NCBI GenBank assembly: GCA_049975345.1
Contig: JBNGDP010000052.1
Span: 1 to 23,449 of the forward strand
Direction of reading: 5' to 3'
Source of the DNA: Oceanipulchritudo sp049975345
GTDB lineage: Bacteria; Verrucomicrobiota; Verrucomicrobiia; Opitutales; Oceanipulchritudinaceae
Length of the DNA: 23,449 nt
In this document: one piece after another, positions 1 through 7,101 of the stretch
Layout of the letters: every line of letters starts with the position of its first letter
Position numbering within the stretch: the first letter of the stretch is position 1
Made by a program: the position numbers and the translations under genes
Notes under the pieces: generated by a model
What the model saw: only the letters and a program-made list of their open reading frames with translations
Told to the model about the DNA's origin: nothing
Database searches by the model: none

Positions 1-35
1 CTGAGGCGGGACTCTACCACTGAGCTACCGAGCAA
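1..35 (-). tRNA. 5' half of a tRNA-like sequence, cut by the window edge
   Basis: Read on the minus strand from 35 to 1, this begins TTGCTCGG, then TA, then a consensus D arm (GCTC, loop AGTGGTA, GAG), and continues TCCCGC into a possible anticodon stem before the window ends. The TAGCTCAGTGGTAGAG segment is very typical of bacterial tRNAs. The anticodon, T arm and acceptor 3' strand lie outside the window, so the isotype cannot be given. The first 30 nt are identical to the copy at 81-110. It could be a genuine tRNA gene or another degenerate copy like its neighbour. Confidence 0.4.
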
Positions 36-110
36 TTAAAGTTAAAGAACGTCTGGCGACCAAGTGGTTAATCCCGCCCCGCGGGACTCTACCACTGAGC
101 TACCGAGCAA
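36..110 (-). pseudogene. Degenerate tRNA-like unit (75-bp period with the copy at 6-35)
   Basis: Positions 110 to 81 on the minus strand repeat exactly the 30 nt at 35 to 6, including the acceptor 5' strand TGCTCGG and the consensus D arm. After CCCGC the sequence runs GGG then GCGGG, so the expected 5-bp anticodon stem has only a 3-nt loop and no readable anticodon. No TTCGA T-loop is present. A CCGAGCA strand to pair with the acceptor is missing before the next copy starts at 35. It therefore looks like a tRNA remnant or a tRNA-derived repeat unit, not a working tRNA. An assembly error at a contig end is also possible. Confidence 0.35.
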
Positions 111-180
111 CTTGACCAGTGGAAAGGGGGAAATAAGGGGGGAGGGAGCGTGCTTGTCAACGGGTTTTTGGGAAGAAAAC

Positions 181-537
181 TCATTTGGCGGGTGGAGGGG
201 TGTCGAGTTTGTGTCCCAGCCGGGCGGCGTCGATGGCGGCGCCGAGCCAGGAGGCGAGGATGAGCCATTTGGCGCCATCGAGGAGCAGGGCGGTCCGTTC
301 GGGCGGGGGCTGTTCAAGGGCCTTCTGAATGGAGGCGGCATCGGGCTGGATTTCACCGGCGAGGACCTGGTCGACCGTGGCGAAGGCCTGTTCGACGGAC
401 CAGGTGAGGAGGAAAACGACGGAGGCAAAGGCCGGGAGGAGGAAGAGCGCGCCGGGGATCCAGCGACGGAGGTAAAAATGCCCGACACCGGGGAAGATGA
501 GGAGGGAAAAGAGGGCGGCCTTGGCGGATTTCTTCAT
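181..537 (-). CDS. Small membrane protein of unknown function (118 aa)
   Basis: I do not recognise a named family. The protein starts MKKSAKA and runs straight into a hydrophobic stretch with the motif FPGVGHFYLRRW at about residues 15-26, which resembles the PGxGHxYLG signature of small TM2-like membrane proteins. A second hydrophobic helix follows at about 29-46 (ALFLLPAFASVVFLLTW). A polar, Glu/Gln/Pro-rich loop of about 40 residues leads to a third weaker helix at about 84-105 and a short Lys-rich, Pro-rich tail. Likely an inner-membrane protein with two or three spans. It stands alone: tRNA-like repeats lie downstream and sbtA is divergent across a 207-bp gap. An overlapping frame on each strand is Ser/Pro- or Gly/Glu-rich and is taken as a shadow. 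Confidence 0.75.
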   Translation of the reverse strand: MKKSAKAALFSLLIFPGVGHFYLRRWIPGALFLLPAFASVVFLLTWSVEQAFATVDQVLAGEIQPDAASIQKALEQPPPERTALLLDGAKWLILASWLGAAIDAARLGHKLDTPPPAK

Positions 538-644
538 TTTTCCACAACAGGATGGAAATGGAGATAACCGCTGGCAGGCCTTTCCGGCAAGCCCCGTCTT
601 TGACTTGCTGTTTGCTTACGGGGGGCAGGGAAAAGCGGACAGGC

Positions 645-678
645 GAATCATTGGAATCATTGAGCGGTTGAGCGGTTG
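645..678. repeat. Two consecutive short tandem repeats upstream of sbtA
   Basis: GAATCATTG occurs twice in direct succession (645-653, 654-662), followed at once by AGCGGTTG twice (663-670, 671-678). The 9-bp and 8-bp units are near one helical turn in period and sit 67 bp before the sbtA start. This is in the 207-bp gap between two divergent genes. They could be half-sites for a transcription factor controlling the sbtAB-potABCD unit, or simple slippage repeats. The rest of 538-744 shows no clear gene or terminator. Confidence 0.5.
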
Positions 679-744
679 GCGTGGTCCCTTTTGGGATTTA
701 CAGGGGACTGACAAAGCGCACAGTGAACCGGCAAACACGCAAGG

Positions 745-1710
745 ATGTCCGCTTTCGAACTGATCCGTCTGAACCTGCTTTCGCCGGTGATCCTGTGCTT
801 TTTCCTGGGGATCGCGGCGACGCTGGTGCGCAGCGACATGCGCTTTCCGGAGCAGCTGTATCACGGCCTGTCGATCTACCTGCTTCTGGCGATTGGCATC
901 AAGGGCGGGGCGGCGATGGTGTCGAGTCCGGGACCCGGGGTCTGGGTGGCGCTTGGGGTGGCGGCCCTGCTGAGTGGCTTGACCCCCCTCTGGTGCTATC
1001 CGGTGCTGCGGTATCTGGGGCGCATGAGCCGGTTTGACGCGGCGGCGGTGGCGGCCCACTATGGATCGGTCTCGGTGGTGACCTTTCTGGCGGGATCGGC
1101 CTTTCTGAAGGCGGTCGGGGAGCCCCAGGAGGGGTTTCTCCCGGCTATGGTGGCGGTCATGGAGGTGCCCTCGATCATTGTCGGGCTGCTTCTGGCGGAC
1201 AGCCGGACCGGCGGGGAGGGCCGTACATGGAAGGAATCCCTCGGGATGGTGCTCAGGGGAAAGAGCGTTTTCCTGCTGTTGGGCGGCCTGTTGATTGGAA
1301 TGCTGTCGGGGGAAGCGGGCCTGGCCAAGGTGGAGGCCTTTTTCGTGACCCCGTTCCAGGGCGTCCTCTGCCTTTTCCTGCTGGAGATGGGCATGGTGGC
1401 CAGCCGGCGGTTCGGGGATCTGCGCCGGGCGGGAATCTTCCTGATCCTCTTCGGCATTTTGATGCCGCTTGTGCATGCGTCAGCCGGGATATGCCTTGGC
1501 AGCCTGTGCGGACTCTCGCGCGGGGGCGCCTTCATCCTGGGGACCCTCGCGGCCAGCGCCTCCTACATTGCGGCCCCGGCGACGGTGCGCCTGGCCCTCC
1601 CGCAGGCGAGTCCGGCACTGTACCTGACCGGATCCCTGGCGATCACATTTCCGTTCAACCTGATTGCGGGTATACCCCTGTATTACCTGCTTTCGGGCTG
1701 GATTTATTAG
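745..1710 (+). CDS. sbtA: SbtA-family sodium-dependent bicarbonate transporter
   Basis: A 321-residue polytopic membrane protein of the SbtA family (DUF897), whose cyanobacterial members import bicarbonate together with Na+. Ten hydrophobic segments can be seen, the number known for SbtA. Two conserved signatures lie in the two halves: HYGSVSVVTFLAG in segment 4 (about residues 109-121) and ASASYIAAPATVRLAL in segment 9. The protein is shorter than cyanobacterial SbtA (about 370 aa), mainly in the central linker between segments 5 and 6, as is usual for non-cyanobacterial relatives. The ATG at 745 has only a close AAGG in front. It is the first gene of the unit: sbtB follows after 26 bp. In a non-photosynthetic host the likely role is supplying bicarbonate for carboxylation reactions, which is an inference. 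Confidence 0.85.
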   Translation: MSAFELIRLNLLSPVILCFFLGIAATLVRSDMRFPEQLYHGLSIYLLLAIGIKGGAAMVSSPGPGVWVALGVAALLSGLTPLWCYPVLRYLGRMSRFDAAAVAAHYGSVSVVTFLAGSAFLKAVGEPQEGFLPAMVAVMEVPSIIVGLLLADSRTGGEGRTWKESLGMVLRGKSVFLLLGGLLIGMLSGEAGLAKVEAFFVTPFQGVLCLFLLEMGMVASRRFGDLRRAGIFLILFGILMPLVHASAGICLGSLCGLSRGGAFILGTLAASASYIAAPATVRLALPQASPALYLTGSLAITFPFNLIAGIPLYYLLSGWIY

Positions 1711-1736
1711 GAAATCTGTGGAGAAAGGAAGTCGGG

Positions 1737-2039
1737 ATGAAGACGCAGATGATGAAGCGCGTGACCGTCATAGCGGAATCCGTCATCCAGCATCAGCTTG
1801 AGGAGGACATCCTGAACCTGGGCGCCTCCGGGTATACCAGCACCGAAGCGGATGGACGGGGATCGCGAGGCGTGCGGGCCAGTGAATGGGAGGGAAAGAA
1901 CGTCAAGATCGAGACCGTGGTGCGACCGGAAGTGGCGGAGAAGTTGCTTGATCACCTGGCGCGGCACTATTTCGAGCACTTCGCGGTGATTGCCTACGCG
2001 CATGATGTGGAAGTCGTGCGCGGTGACAAATATGGCTGA
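1737..2039 (+). CDS. sbtB: SbtB-type PII-like regulatory protein lacking the C-terminal Cys loop
   Basis: A 100-residue PII-like protein. The ATG at 1737 is chosen because AAAGGAAG lies 5 nt upstream; a longer open frame upstream overlaps sbtA and is not used. The segment GYTSTEADGRGSRGVRAS (about residues 31-48) matches the base and T-loop region of cyanobacterial SbtB, with the GxGSRxVRxS pattern. Toward the C-terminus, HYFEHFAVIAYAHDVEVVRG fits the last strand. Known SbtB proteins form trimers, bind adenine nucleotides including cAMP, and dock on SbtA. The C-terminal CGPxGC redox loop of cyanobacterial SbtB is absent: the protein ends VVRGDKYG. The stop overlaps the start of potA by 8 bp. 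GlnB/GlnK is less likely because of the GSRxVR motif and the linked sbtA. Confidence 0.85.
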   Translation: MKTQMMKRVTVIAESVIQHQLEEDILNLGASGYTSTEADGRGSRGVRASEWEGKNVKIETVVRPEVAEKLLDHLARHYFEHFAVIAYAHDVEVVRGDKYG

Positions 2040-3156
2040 GATGGAGGCGTTTATCGAGCTGAGCGGGGTGACCAAGGCATTCGGGGCGCTGCGGGCGGTG
2101 GACAACGTCGACCTCGAGCTGCGGAAGGGGGAGGTGTTTTCCCTGCTGGGGCCGAGTGGCTGTGGCAAGACGACCCTGTTGCGGCTGCTGGCGGGCTTTC
2201 TCGAGCCGGACGCGGGGAGCGTCCGGGTGGCGGGGCGCAACCTGACCGGGGTGCCGCCGAACCGGCGCCCGATCAACACGGTCTTCCAGAGCTACGCGCT
2301 GTTCCCGCACCTGACGATCCGGGCGAACATCGGCTTCGGGCTGAAGGTGGCGGGCAAGCCGCGCGCGGTGATCGACGAGGAGGTGGACCGGATGCTGGAC
2401 TTGATCCAGATGGAGGGGCATGCGGAGAAGCGGCCGCACGAGATCAGCGGCGGGCAGAAGCAGCGGGTGGCCCTGGCCCGGGCCTTGATCAACAAGCCGC
2501 AACTGCTGCTGCTGGACGAGCCGCTGGCGGCCCTCGACCTGAAGCTGCGCCAGCGCATGCTGCTGGAGCTGGACCGCATCCACGACGAGGTGGGGATCAC
2601 GTTTTTGTACGTCACCCACGACCAGGGGGAGGCGATGTCGCTGAGTGACCGCATCGCGGTCATGAACAACGGTCGGATCGAGCAGTTGGGCACCCCCGCG
2701 GAAATCTACGAATCCCCCCGCTCGCGCTTTGTGGCGGATTTCATCGGGGACGCGAACATCTTTTCCGCGATGGTGGAGGGGGTTGTCGGGACCAACTACG
2801 TGGCCTTGAAGTCGGCGGAACTGGATGCGCGGGACGGGCGGTTGCTGGCCTGGAAGGACAAGCCCCTGGGGCCGGGCGACCAGGTGCACCTGAGCGTGCG
2901 GCCGGAGAAGCTGGCAGTCAGCCGCGACCGGCCGGAGGAAAACGGCCACCGCAACGCGCTGCCGGGTGTGGTGGAGGACAAGATCTACCTTGGCTCGCAG
3001 ACCCAGTACCGCGTGCGGGTGGGGCAGCGGCTCATCCTCATCCTGCAGCAGCACGGGCATTACCTGCTGGATACCAGGCCCATCACCTGGAACGAGGCGG
3101 TCTGGGTGAGCTGGCACGCGGACGACAGCCACATGATCGTGGAGGCGGAAGGGTGA
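2032..3156 (+). CDS. potA: Spermidine/putrescine ABC transporter ATPase
   Basis: A 374-residue ABC ATPase of the PotA type that powers import of polyamines through PotBC. It shows Walker A GPSGCGKTT (residues 40-48), a Q-loop (VFQSYALFPHLT), the signature ISGGQKQRVALARAL, Walker B LLLLDEPLAALD and the switch histidine in VTHDQ. A C-terminal TOBE-type domain follows (about 240-374, with the LSVRPEKL motif typical of this subfamily). The start at 2032 gives MAEMEAF and overlaps sbtB by 8 bp; 2041 is an alternative, and a start at 1990 would overlap sbtB much more. Its stop overlaps the GTG of potB by 4 bp, so translation is probably coupled. Related spermidine, putrescine or other small-amine importers share this architecture; the substrate call depends on potD. 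Confidence 0.92.
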   Translation: MAEMEAFIELSGVTKAFGALRAVDNVDLELRKGEVFSLLGPSGCGKTTLLRLLAGFLEPDAGSVRVAGRNLTGVPPNRRPINTVFQSYALFPHLTIRANIGFGLKVAGKPRAVIDEEVDRMLDLIQMEGHAEKRPHEISGGQKQRVALARALINKPQLLLLDEPLAALDLKLRQRMLLELDRIHDEVGITFLYVTHDQGEAMSLSDRIAVMNNGRIEQLGTPAEIYESPRSRFVADFIGDANIFSAMVEGVVGTNYVALKSAELDARDGRLLAWKDKPLGPGDQVHLSVRPEKLAVSRDRPEENGHRNALPGVVEDKIYLGSQTQYRVRVGQRLILILQQHGHYLLDTRPITWNEAVWVSWHADDSHMIVEAEG

Positions 3157-4022
3157 GGGCGAAGCGGCTGGCGGAATGGTCGCTGAGTGCGCCGACGATC
3201 CTCTGGCTGACCCTGTTCTTTGCCTTGCCGACCCTCCTGATCTTCGCCCTTGCCTTCAAGCCGGCCACCATCAACGGCGGCATCGGGGCGGGCTGGACCC
3301 TCGAGACCTGGTTCCGGCTCGGCAATCCCAGTTACCCTGCCATCCTATGGCGCACGCTCTGGCTCAGCGTGGCCTGCACGGTGATCTGCCTCGGGCTCGG
3401 GGTCCCGGTTGCCTACTGGATCGCCCGCCTGCCGGCCAAGGTCCGCCAGTGGGCCCTGATCCTCATCATCCTGCCCTTCTGGACCAATTTCCTCATCCGC
3501 GTCTTCGCCTGGCGCATGCTGCTGCATCCGGACGGTTTCGTGAAGCACGTGCTGATGCGCCTCGGCTTGGCGGATCTCAACGACCAACTGCTTTACAACC
3601 AGTGGGCGATCCTGCTGGTGCTGGTCTACACCTACCTTCCCTTTGCCATCCTTCCGCTGTATGCGGCGGCGGAGAAATTCGATTTTCATCTGCTGGATGC
3701 GGCGCGCGACCTTGGGGCCACCCGCTGGGAGGCGTTCTACAAAGTGTTTCTGCCCGGCATCCGGGTCGGGATGCTCACGGCATTGCTGATCGTGTTCATT
3801 CCGGCGCTTGGCTCCTATGCCATTCCGGAAATTGTCGGCGGACCGACCAGCGAGATGGTCGGCAACAAGATCGCCCAGCGCGTCTTCACCGAGCGCAGCC
3901 TGCCGGACGCCAGCGCGCTGAGCGCGGTACTGGCGATCGCGGTGTTCCTGCCGCTGGTGCTGGTGGCCTGGCTGCGACGCCGCGCGGGCGAGGTGCCGCG
4001 AACCGACGGGGGGCACATCTGA
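3153..4022 (+). CDS. potB: Polyamine ABC transporter permease PotB
   Basis: A 289-residue inner-membrane permease of the PotB/PotC family. Six hydrophobic segments are visible: one near the N-terminus (about residues 11-31), a periplasmic stretch, then five more. The EAA-type cytoplasmic loop is seen in LLDAARDLGATRWEAFYKVF (about 182-201), the site that contacts the ATPase. The start is GTG at 3153, inside the GTGA overlap with the potA stop. The gene ends in an ATGA overlap with potC. This chain of 4-bp overlaps implies fixed stoichiometry through translational coupling. Pairing with PotC to form the heteromeric channel is known for the family. Confidence 0.92.
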   Translation: MRAKRLAEWSLSAPTILWLTLFFALPTLLIFALAFKPATINGGIGAGWTLETWFRLGNPSYPAILWRTLWLSVACTVICLGLGVPVAYWIARLPAKVRQWALILIILPFWTNFLIRVFAWRMLLHPDGFVKHVLMRLGLADLNDQLLYNQWAILLVLVYTYLPFAILPLYAAAEKFDFHLLDAARDLGATRWEAFYKVFLPGIRVGMLTALLIVFIPALGSYAIPEIVGGPTSEMVGNKIAQRVFTERSLPDASALSAVLAIAVFLPLVLVAWLRRRAGEVPRTDGGHI

Positions 4023-4792
4023 TGCGACCGAGCCGCGCGCCCCTTTACGTGAGCCTGCTGGTGCTGGTGTTCTTTTACCTGCCGATCGGGATGCTCTGCC
4101 TGCAGTCCTTCAACGCGGCCAAGTTCGGCGGCTCGTGGAAAGGCTTTTCCCTGCGCTGGTACCGGGAATTGTGGGAGCGGGAGGATATCCACGCTGCGGC
4201 GTGGAACACGCTGACCATCGCGATCTGCTCCACCGGCATCTCGATCGTGCTTGGCTGCCTTGCGGCCTGGTGCCTGCACCGTTACACCAGCCGCCTCCAG
4301 AAGGTGCACTTCGGGCTCATCTACGCCCCGCTGGTGGTACCGGACATCCTGATGGGCATCAGCCTGCTGCTGCTCTTCGTGAATTTCCATGTGCCGCTCA
4401 GCCTCGGAACCATCATCATCGCGCACACGACCTTCTGCGTCAGCTACGTCACCCTGGTGATGCTGGGGCGGCTGCAGGACTTCGACGAATCGGTGATCGA
4501 GGCGGCCCGCGACCTCGGGGCCGGGTGGGGGACCATCATCTGGCGCATCCTGCTGCCGCTGCTCGGGCCCGGGATCGCAGCGGGGGGGCTGCTGGCCTTC
4601 ACGCTGAGCATCGACGACTTTGTCATCACTTTCCTGGTCTCCGGCCCCGGCAACACGACCCTGCCGGTCAAGATCTTCAGCATGATGCGGCGCAGTTCCC
4701 CCCAGGTGATCAACGCCCTGAGCGTTATATTTATGGCCGTGACATTCAGCATCGTTCTCTTTAGTCAACGTCTTATCCGAAACAAACCATGA
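4022..4792 (+). CDS. potC: Polyamine ABC transporter permease PotC
   Basis: A 256-residue permease, second half of the heteromeric channel. It starts MRPSRAPLYVS and has six hydrophobic segments; the first ends in FFYLPIGMLCLQSFN, typical of PotC. The EAA loop is VIEAARDLGAGWGTIIWRIL (about residues 159-178). The later stretch LSIDDFVITFLVSGPG (about 199-214) is a hallmark of polyamine permeases. The ATG at 4022 lies in the overlap with the potB stop, and the last codons overlap potD by 4 bp (ATGA). A longer open frame begins at 3176, inside potB, and is not a plausible start. Confidence 0.92.
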   Translation: MRPSRAPLYVSLLVLVFFYLPIGMLCLQSFNAAKFGGSWKGFSLRWYRELWEREDIHAAAWNTLTIAICSTGISIVLGCLAAWCLHRYTSRLQKVHFGLIYAPLVVPDILMGISLLLLFVNFHVPLSLGTIIIAHTTFCVSYVTLVMLGRLQDFDESVIEAARDLGAGWGTIIWRILLPLLGPGIAAGGLLAFTLSIDDFVITFLVSGPGNTTLPVKIFSMMRRSSPQVINALSVIFMAVTFSIVLFSQRLIRNKP

Positions 4793-5850
4793 AACACACA
4801 CCATACCTGATCCTGCTGGCGGGCGCCCTTTGTCTGGCGCTCCTTTCCGGATGCGGCCGATCCTCCGAGGAGGCGAAGCCGGTCCTGCATGTCTACAACT
4901 GGAGCGACTACATCGCCGAGGGCCTGCTTGAGCAGTTCGAGCAGGCCAACGACTGCGAGGTGGTCTACGACGTCTTTGATTCCAACGAGGCCCTGTATGC
5001 CAAGTTGAAGGCGGGGGCCACCGGTTACGATGTCATTTTCCCTTCCAGCTACTTTGTGACGATCATGGTCGAGGAGGGGATGCTTCAACCGATCAACAAG
5101 GCCAATATCCCGAACCTCGCCAACCTCGATCCGGCCTTTCTGGCCAACGTCTCGCTGGACAAGGAAATGATCCACAGCGTCCCCTATATGAGCGGCACCA
5201 CCGGGATCGCCTACCGCAAGGATATGGTGAAGGACTACGAGCCGTCCTGGACCGTCTATGCGCGCGAGGACCTGGGCGGTCGCATGACCCTGCTGGACGA
5301 CATGCGCGAAGTGCTGGGAGCGGCCCTGAAGACACTCGGCTACAGCCTCAACAGCACGAACGAGGAGGAGATCGGGAAGGCCGCCGACCTCGCCATCATC
5401 TGGAAGCGAAACATCGCCCGCTTCGACAACGAGGGCTACAAGGCCGGCATCGCCTCGAAGGAGTTCTGGGTGGTCCAGGGCTACGGTGGTGACATCCAGC
5501 AGATCATCGACGAGAACGAGGACGAGGAGATCGTCTACACCCTGCCGAAGGAGGGCTTCGCGATGTGGGAGGACACCATGGCCATCCCGGCCGGGGCCGA
5601 CAATGTCGAGCTCGCCGAGAAGTTCATCAATTTCATGCATTCGCCCGAAGTGGCGGCCGCCAATATCGAGTTCAACTACTACCTGTGCCCGAACACCGCC
5701 GCGTACGCGCTCCTCGGTGCGGAGATCCTTGCCAACGAGGTGGTCTTCGTCCCCAAGGAGAAGATGGCGCGCGGCGAACAGATCCTTGATCTTGGCGAGG
5801 ATCTGGCCAAGTACATCAAGGCCTGGAACCGCGTGAAGGCGGCGAATTGA
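4789..5850 (+). CDS. potD: Polyamine-binding lipoprotein PotD
   Basis: A 353-residue extracytoplasmic substrate-binding protein for polyamines. The N-terminus is a lipoprotein signal: a short basic start, a hydrophobic core, and a lipobox LLSGC with Cys22 as the lipidated residue. The mature protein opens with LHVYNWSDYI (about 33-42), the hallmark of PotD/PotF, in which aromatic and acidic residues line the polyamine site. SGTTGIAYR (about residues 137-145) is a further family signature. Length matches E. coli PotD (348 aa). A lipid anchor instead of a free periplasmic protein is common outside proteobacteria. It is the last gene of the unit. Spermidine versus putrescine cannot be decided by eye. 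Confidence 0.92.
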   Translation: MKHTPYLILLAGALCLALLSGCGRSSEEAKPVLHVYNWSDYIAEGLLEQFEQANDCEVVYDVFDSNEALYAKLKAGATGYDVIFPSSYFVTIMVEEGMLQPINKANIPNLANLDPAFLANVSLDKEMIHSVPYMSGTTGIAYRKDMVKDYEPSWTVYAREDLGGRMTLLDDMREVLGAALKTLGYSLNSTNEEEIGKAADLAIIWKRNIARFDNEGYKAGIASKEFWVVQGYGGDIQQIIDENEDEEIVYTLPKEGFAMWEDTMAIPAGADNVELAEKFINFMHSPEVAAANIEFNYYLCPNTAAYALLGAEILANEVVFVPKEKMARGEQILDLGEDLAKYIKAWNRVKAAN

Positions 5851-5887
5851 GTGGCGCGCGCGCTTGCGCGTCGCTTCCCGGGCCTTG

Positions 5888-5994
5888 GTCGACCATCCGC
5901 CCTTCGACTGGCTCAGCTCAGGCAAGCGGAGGTCCCACGGGCGTCGACCATCCGCCCTTCGACTGGCTCAGCTCAGGCAAGCGGAGGTCCCACG
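5888..5994. repeat. Two tandem copies of a 52-bp repeat after potD
   Basis: The 52 bp at 5888-5939 recur exactly at 5943-5994, separated by 3 bp (period 55). Each unit starts with the palindromic GTCGAC and contains CCTTCGACTGGCTCAG. This resembles a short motif (TTCGAC followed by GCTCAGG) that I recall as a dispersed intergenic repeat in many bacterial genomes. The repeats occupy most of the 158-bp gap between potD and the converging aldo/keto reductase gene. No convincing terminator with a T-run is seen here, so the repeats may take part in 3'-end formation. Confidence 0.85.
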
Positions 5995-6008
5995 CCCTTG
6001 GGCCGTCC

Positions 6009-7099
6009 TTATGGGTCCAGGCCGGGCGGGCATACGGAGTCGATGAAGGCGAGGTCGGCGGCGCTGAGCTCGCCCTCCGCGGCGGCGGCGTTGGCGCGGG
6101 CCTGTCCGGCGTTCTTCATGCCGGGAATCGGGCAGGTGACCGCGGGCTGGGCAAGGGTGAACTGCAGGGCGATATCGAGGAGGGAGCGCTCCGGCGTGAC
6201 AAGCGCCTTCAGCTTTTCGGCAAGGGCCACCCGCTTGAGGAAATGGGCATGCGCATCCCCCTCGTTCCATTTCCCACGCACCATGTCCGTGAACTGGTGG
6301 TCCGGGGAGAACTTTCCGGTGAGCACACCCATGGAGATGGGCCCCCGCAGCAGGACCCCGATGTTGTTTTCAAGGCAGTAGGGGAACAGCTCCTTCTCGG
6401 CGCTGCGGGCGAGGATCGAGTAGTTGATCTGGCAGCTCGCGCAGGCGCCGTTGGCGTTGAGGGACTTGAGTGCGGCGAGGTTGTTGGTGGATATCGCATA
6501 TTCGCGGATCTTGCCCTGCTGCTTCAGGTTCTCAAACGCCTCCACGAACAATTCCGGATTCTCGGGATTGCCGATGTGGCACTGGTAGAGGTCGATCCTG
6601 TCGGTATTCAGTCGATACAGACNNNNNNNNNNNNNNNNNNNNNNNNNNNNNNNNNNNNNNNNNNNNNNNNNNNNNNNNNNNNNNNNNNNNNNNNNNNNNN
6701 NNNNNNNNNNNNNNNNNNNNNNTTGCCGATGTGGCACTGGTAGAGGTCGATCCTGTCGGTATTCAGTCGATACAGACTGGCATGGCAGCATTCCGTGATG
6801 CTGTGGACGGTCTTGAACTGGAGCTCATCGCCGAAGCGCCGCCCCCAATTGCCGACCTTGGTGGCAATGTAGACATCGTCCGGCCGCTTTCCCAGGACCT
6901 TCCCGACCAGTTCCTCGCTGCGGCCCATCCCGTAGGCATCGGCCGTGTCGAAGAGGTTCACGCCGCAGTCCCGGGCCGTCTCGATGGCGCCGATGGCGTC
7001 CTTCTCCTCAACCGGTCCCCACTGGCCGCCGATTCCCCAGCAGCCCATGGAGACCGCGCTCACGTTCCATCCGGTCTTTCCAAGGGTTCGATACTTCAT
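6009..7099 (-). CDS. Aldo/keto reductase, interrupted only by an assembly gap
   Basis: An NAD(P)H-dependent carbonyl reductase of the AKR superfamily. The N-terminal part (7099 to 6723) and the C-terminal part (6622 to 6009) are separated by 100 N. A 55-bp sequence is present on both sides of the gap. Removing one copy and the Ns leaves 936 nt, an in-frame 311-residue protein of normal length. The catalytic tetrad is visible: Asp51 and Tyr56 in FDTADAYG, Lys81 in ATKVG, and His123 in YQCHIG. The start is 2 nt after the stop of the upstream lyase-like gene (TGATCATG), so the two are translationally coupled. Known AKRs near polysaccharide lyases can reduce sugar-derived aldehydes or keto-uronates; that role here is an inference. 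Confidence 0.88.
6568..6777. other. 100-N scaffold gap bounded by an identical 55-bp sequence
   Basis: Positions 6623-6722 are N. The 55 bp just before (6568-6622) are identical to the 55 bp just after (6723-6777). This is the pattern left when two contigs sharing a k-mer overlap are joined with a default gap instead of being merged. The reading frame of the aldo/keto reductase is restored exactly when one copy and the Ns are removed, so no sequence is probably missing. Confidence 0.92.
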
Positions 7100-7101
7100 G
7101 A

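Noticed and set aside
64..567. A Gly/Glu-rich plus-strand frame and a Ser/Pro-rich minus-strand frame near the left edge
   Set aside because: Both overlap the 118-residue membrane protein gene, which has clear hydrophobic segments, and both begin inside the tRNA-like repeat.
1903..3132. A 409-codon minus-strand frame opposite sbtB and potA
   Set aside because: His/Gln/Arg/Pro-rich antisense shadow of the clear potA gene, with no family motif.
6009..7099. A frameshifted or split aldo/keto reductase pseudogene
   Set aside because: The interruption is an unmerged 55-bp contig overlap plus N filler; the merged gene is in frame with all catalytic residues.
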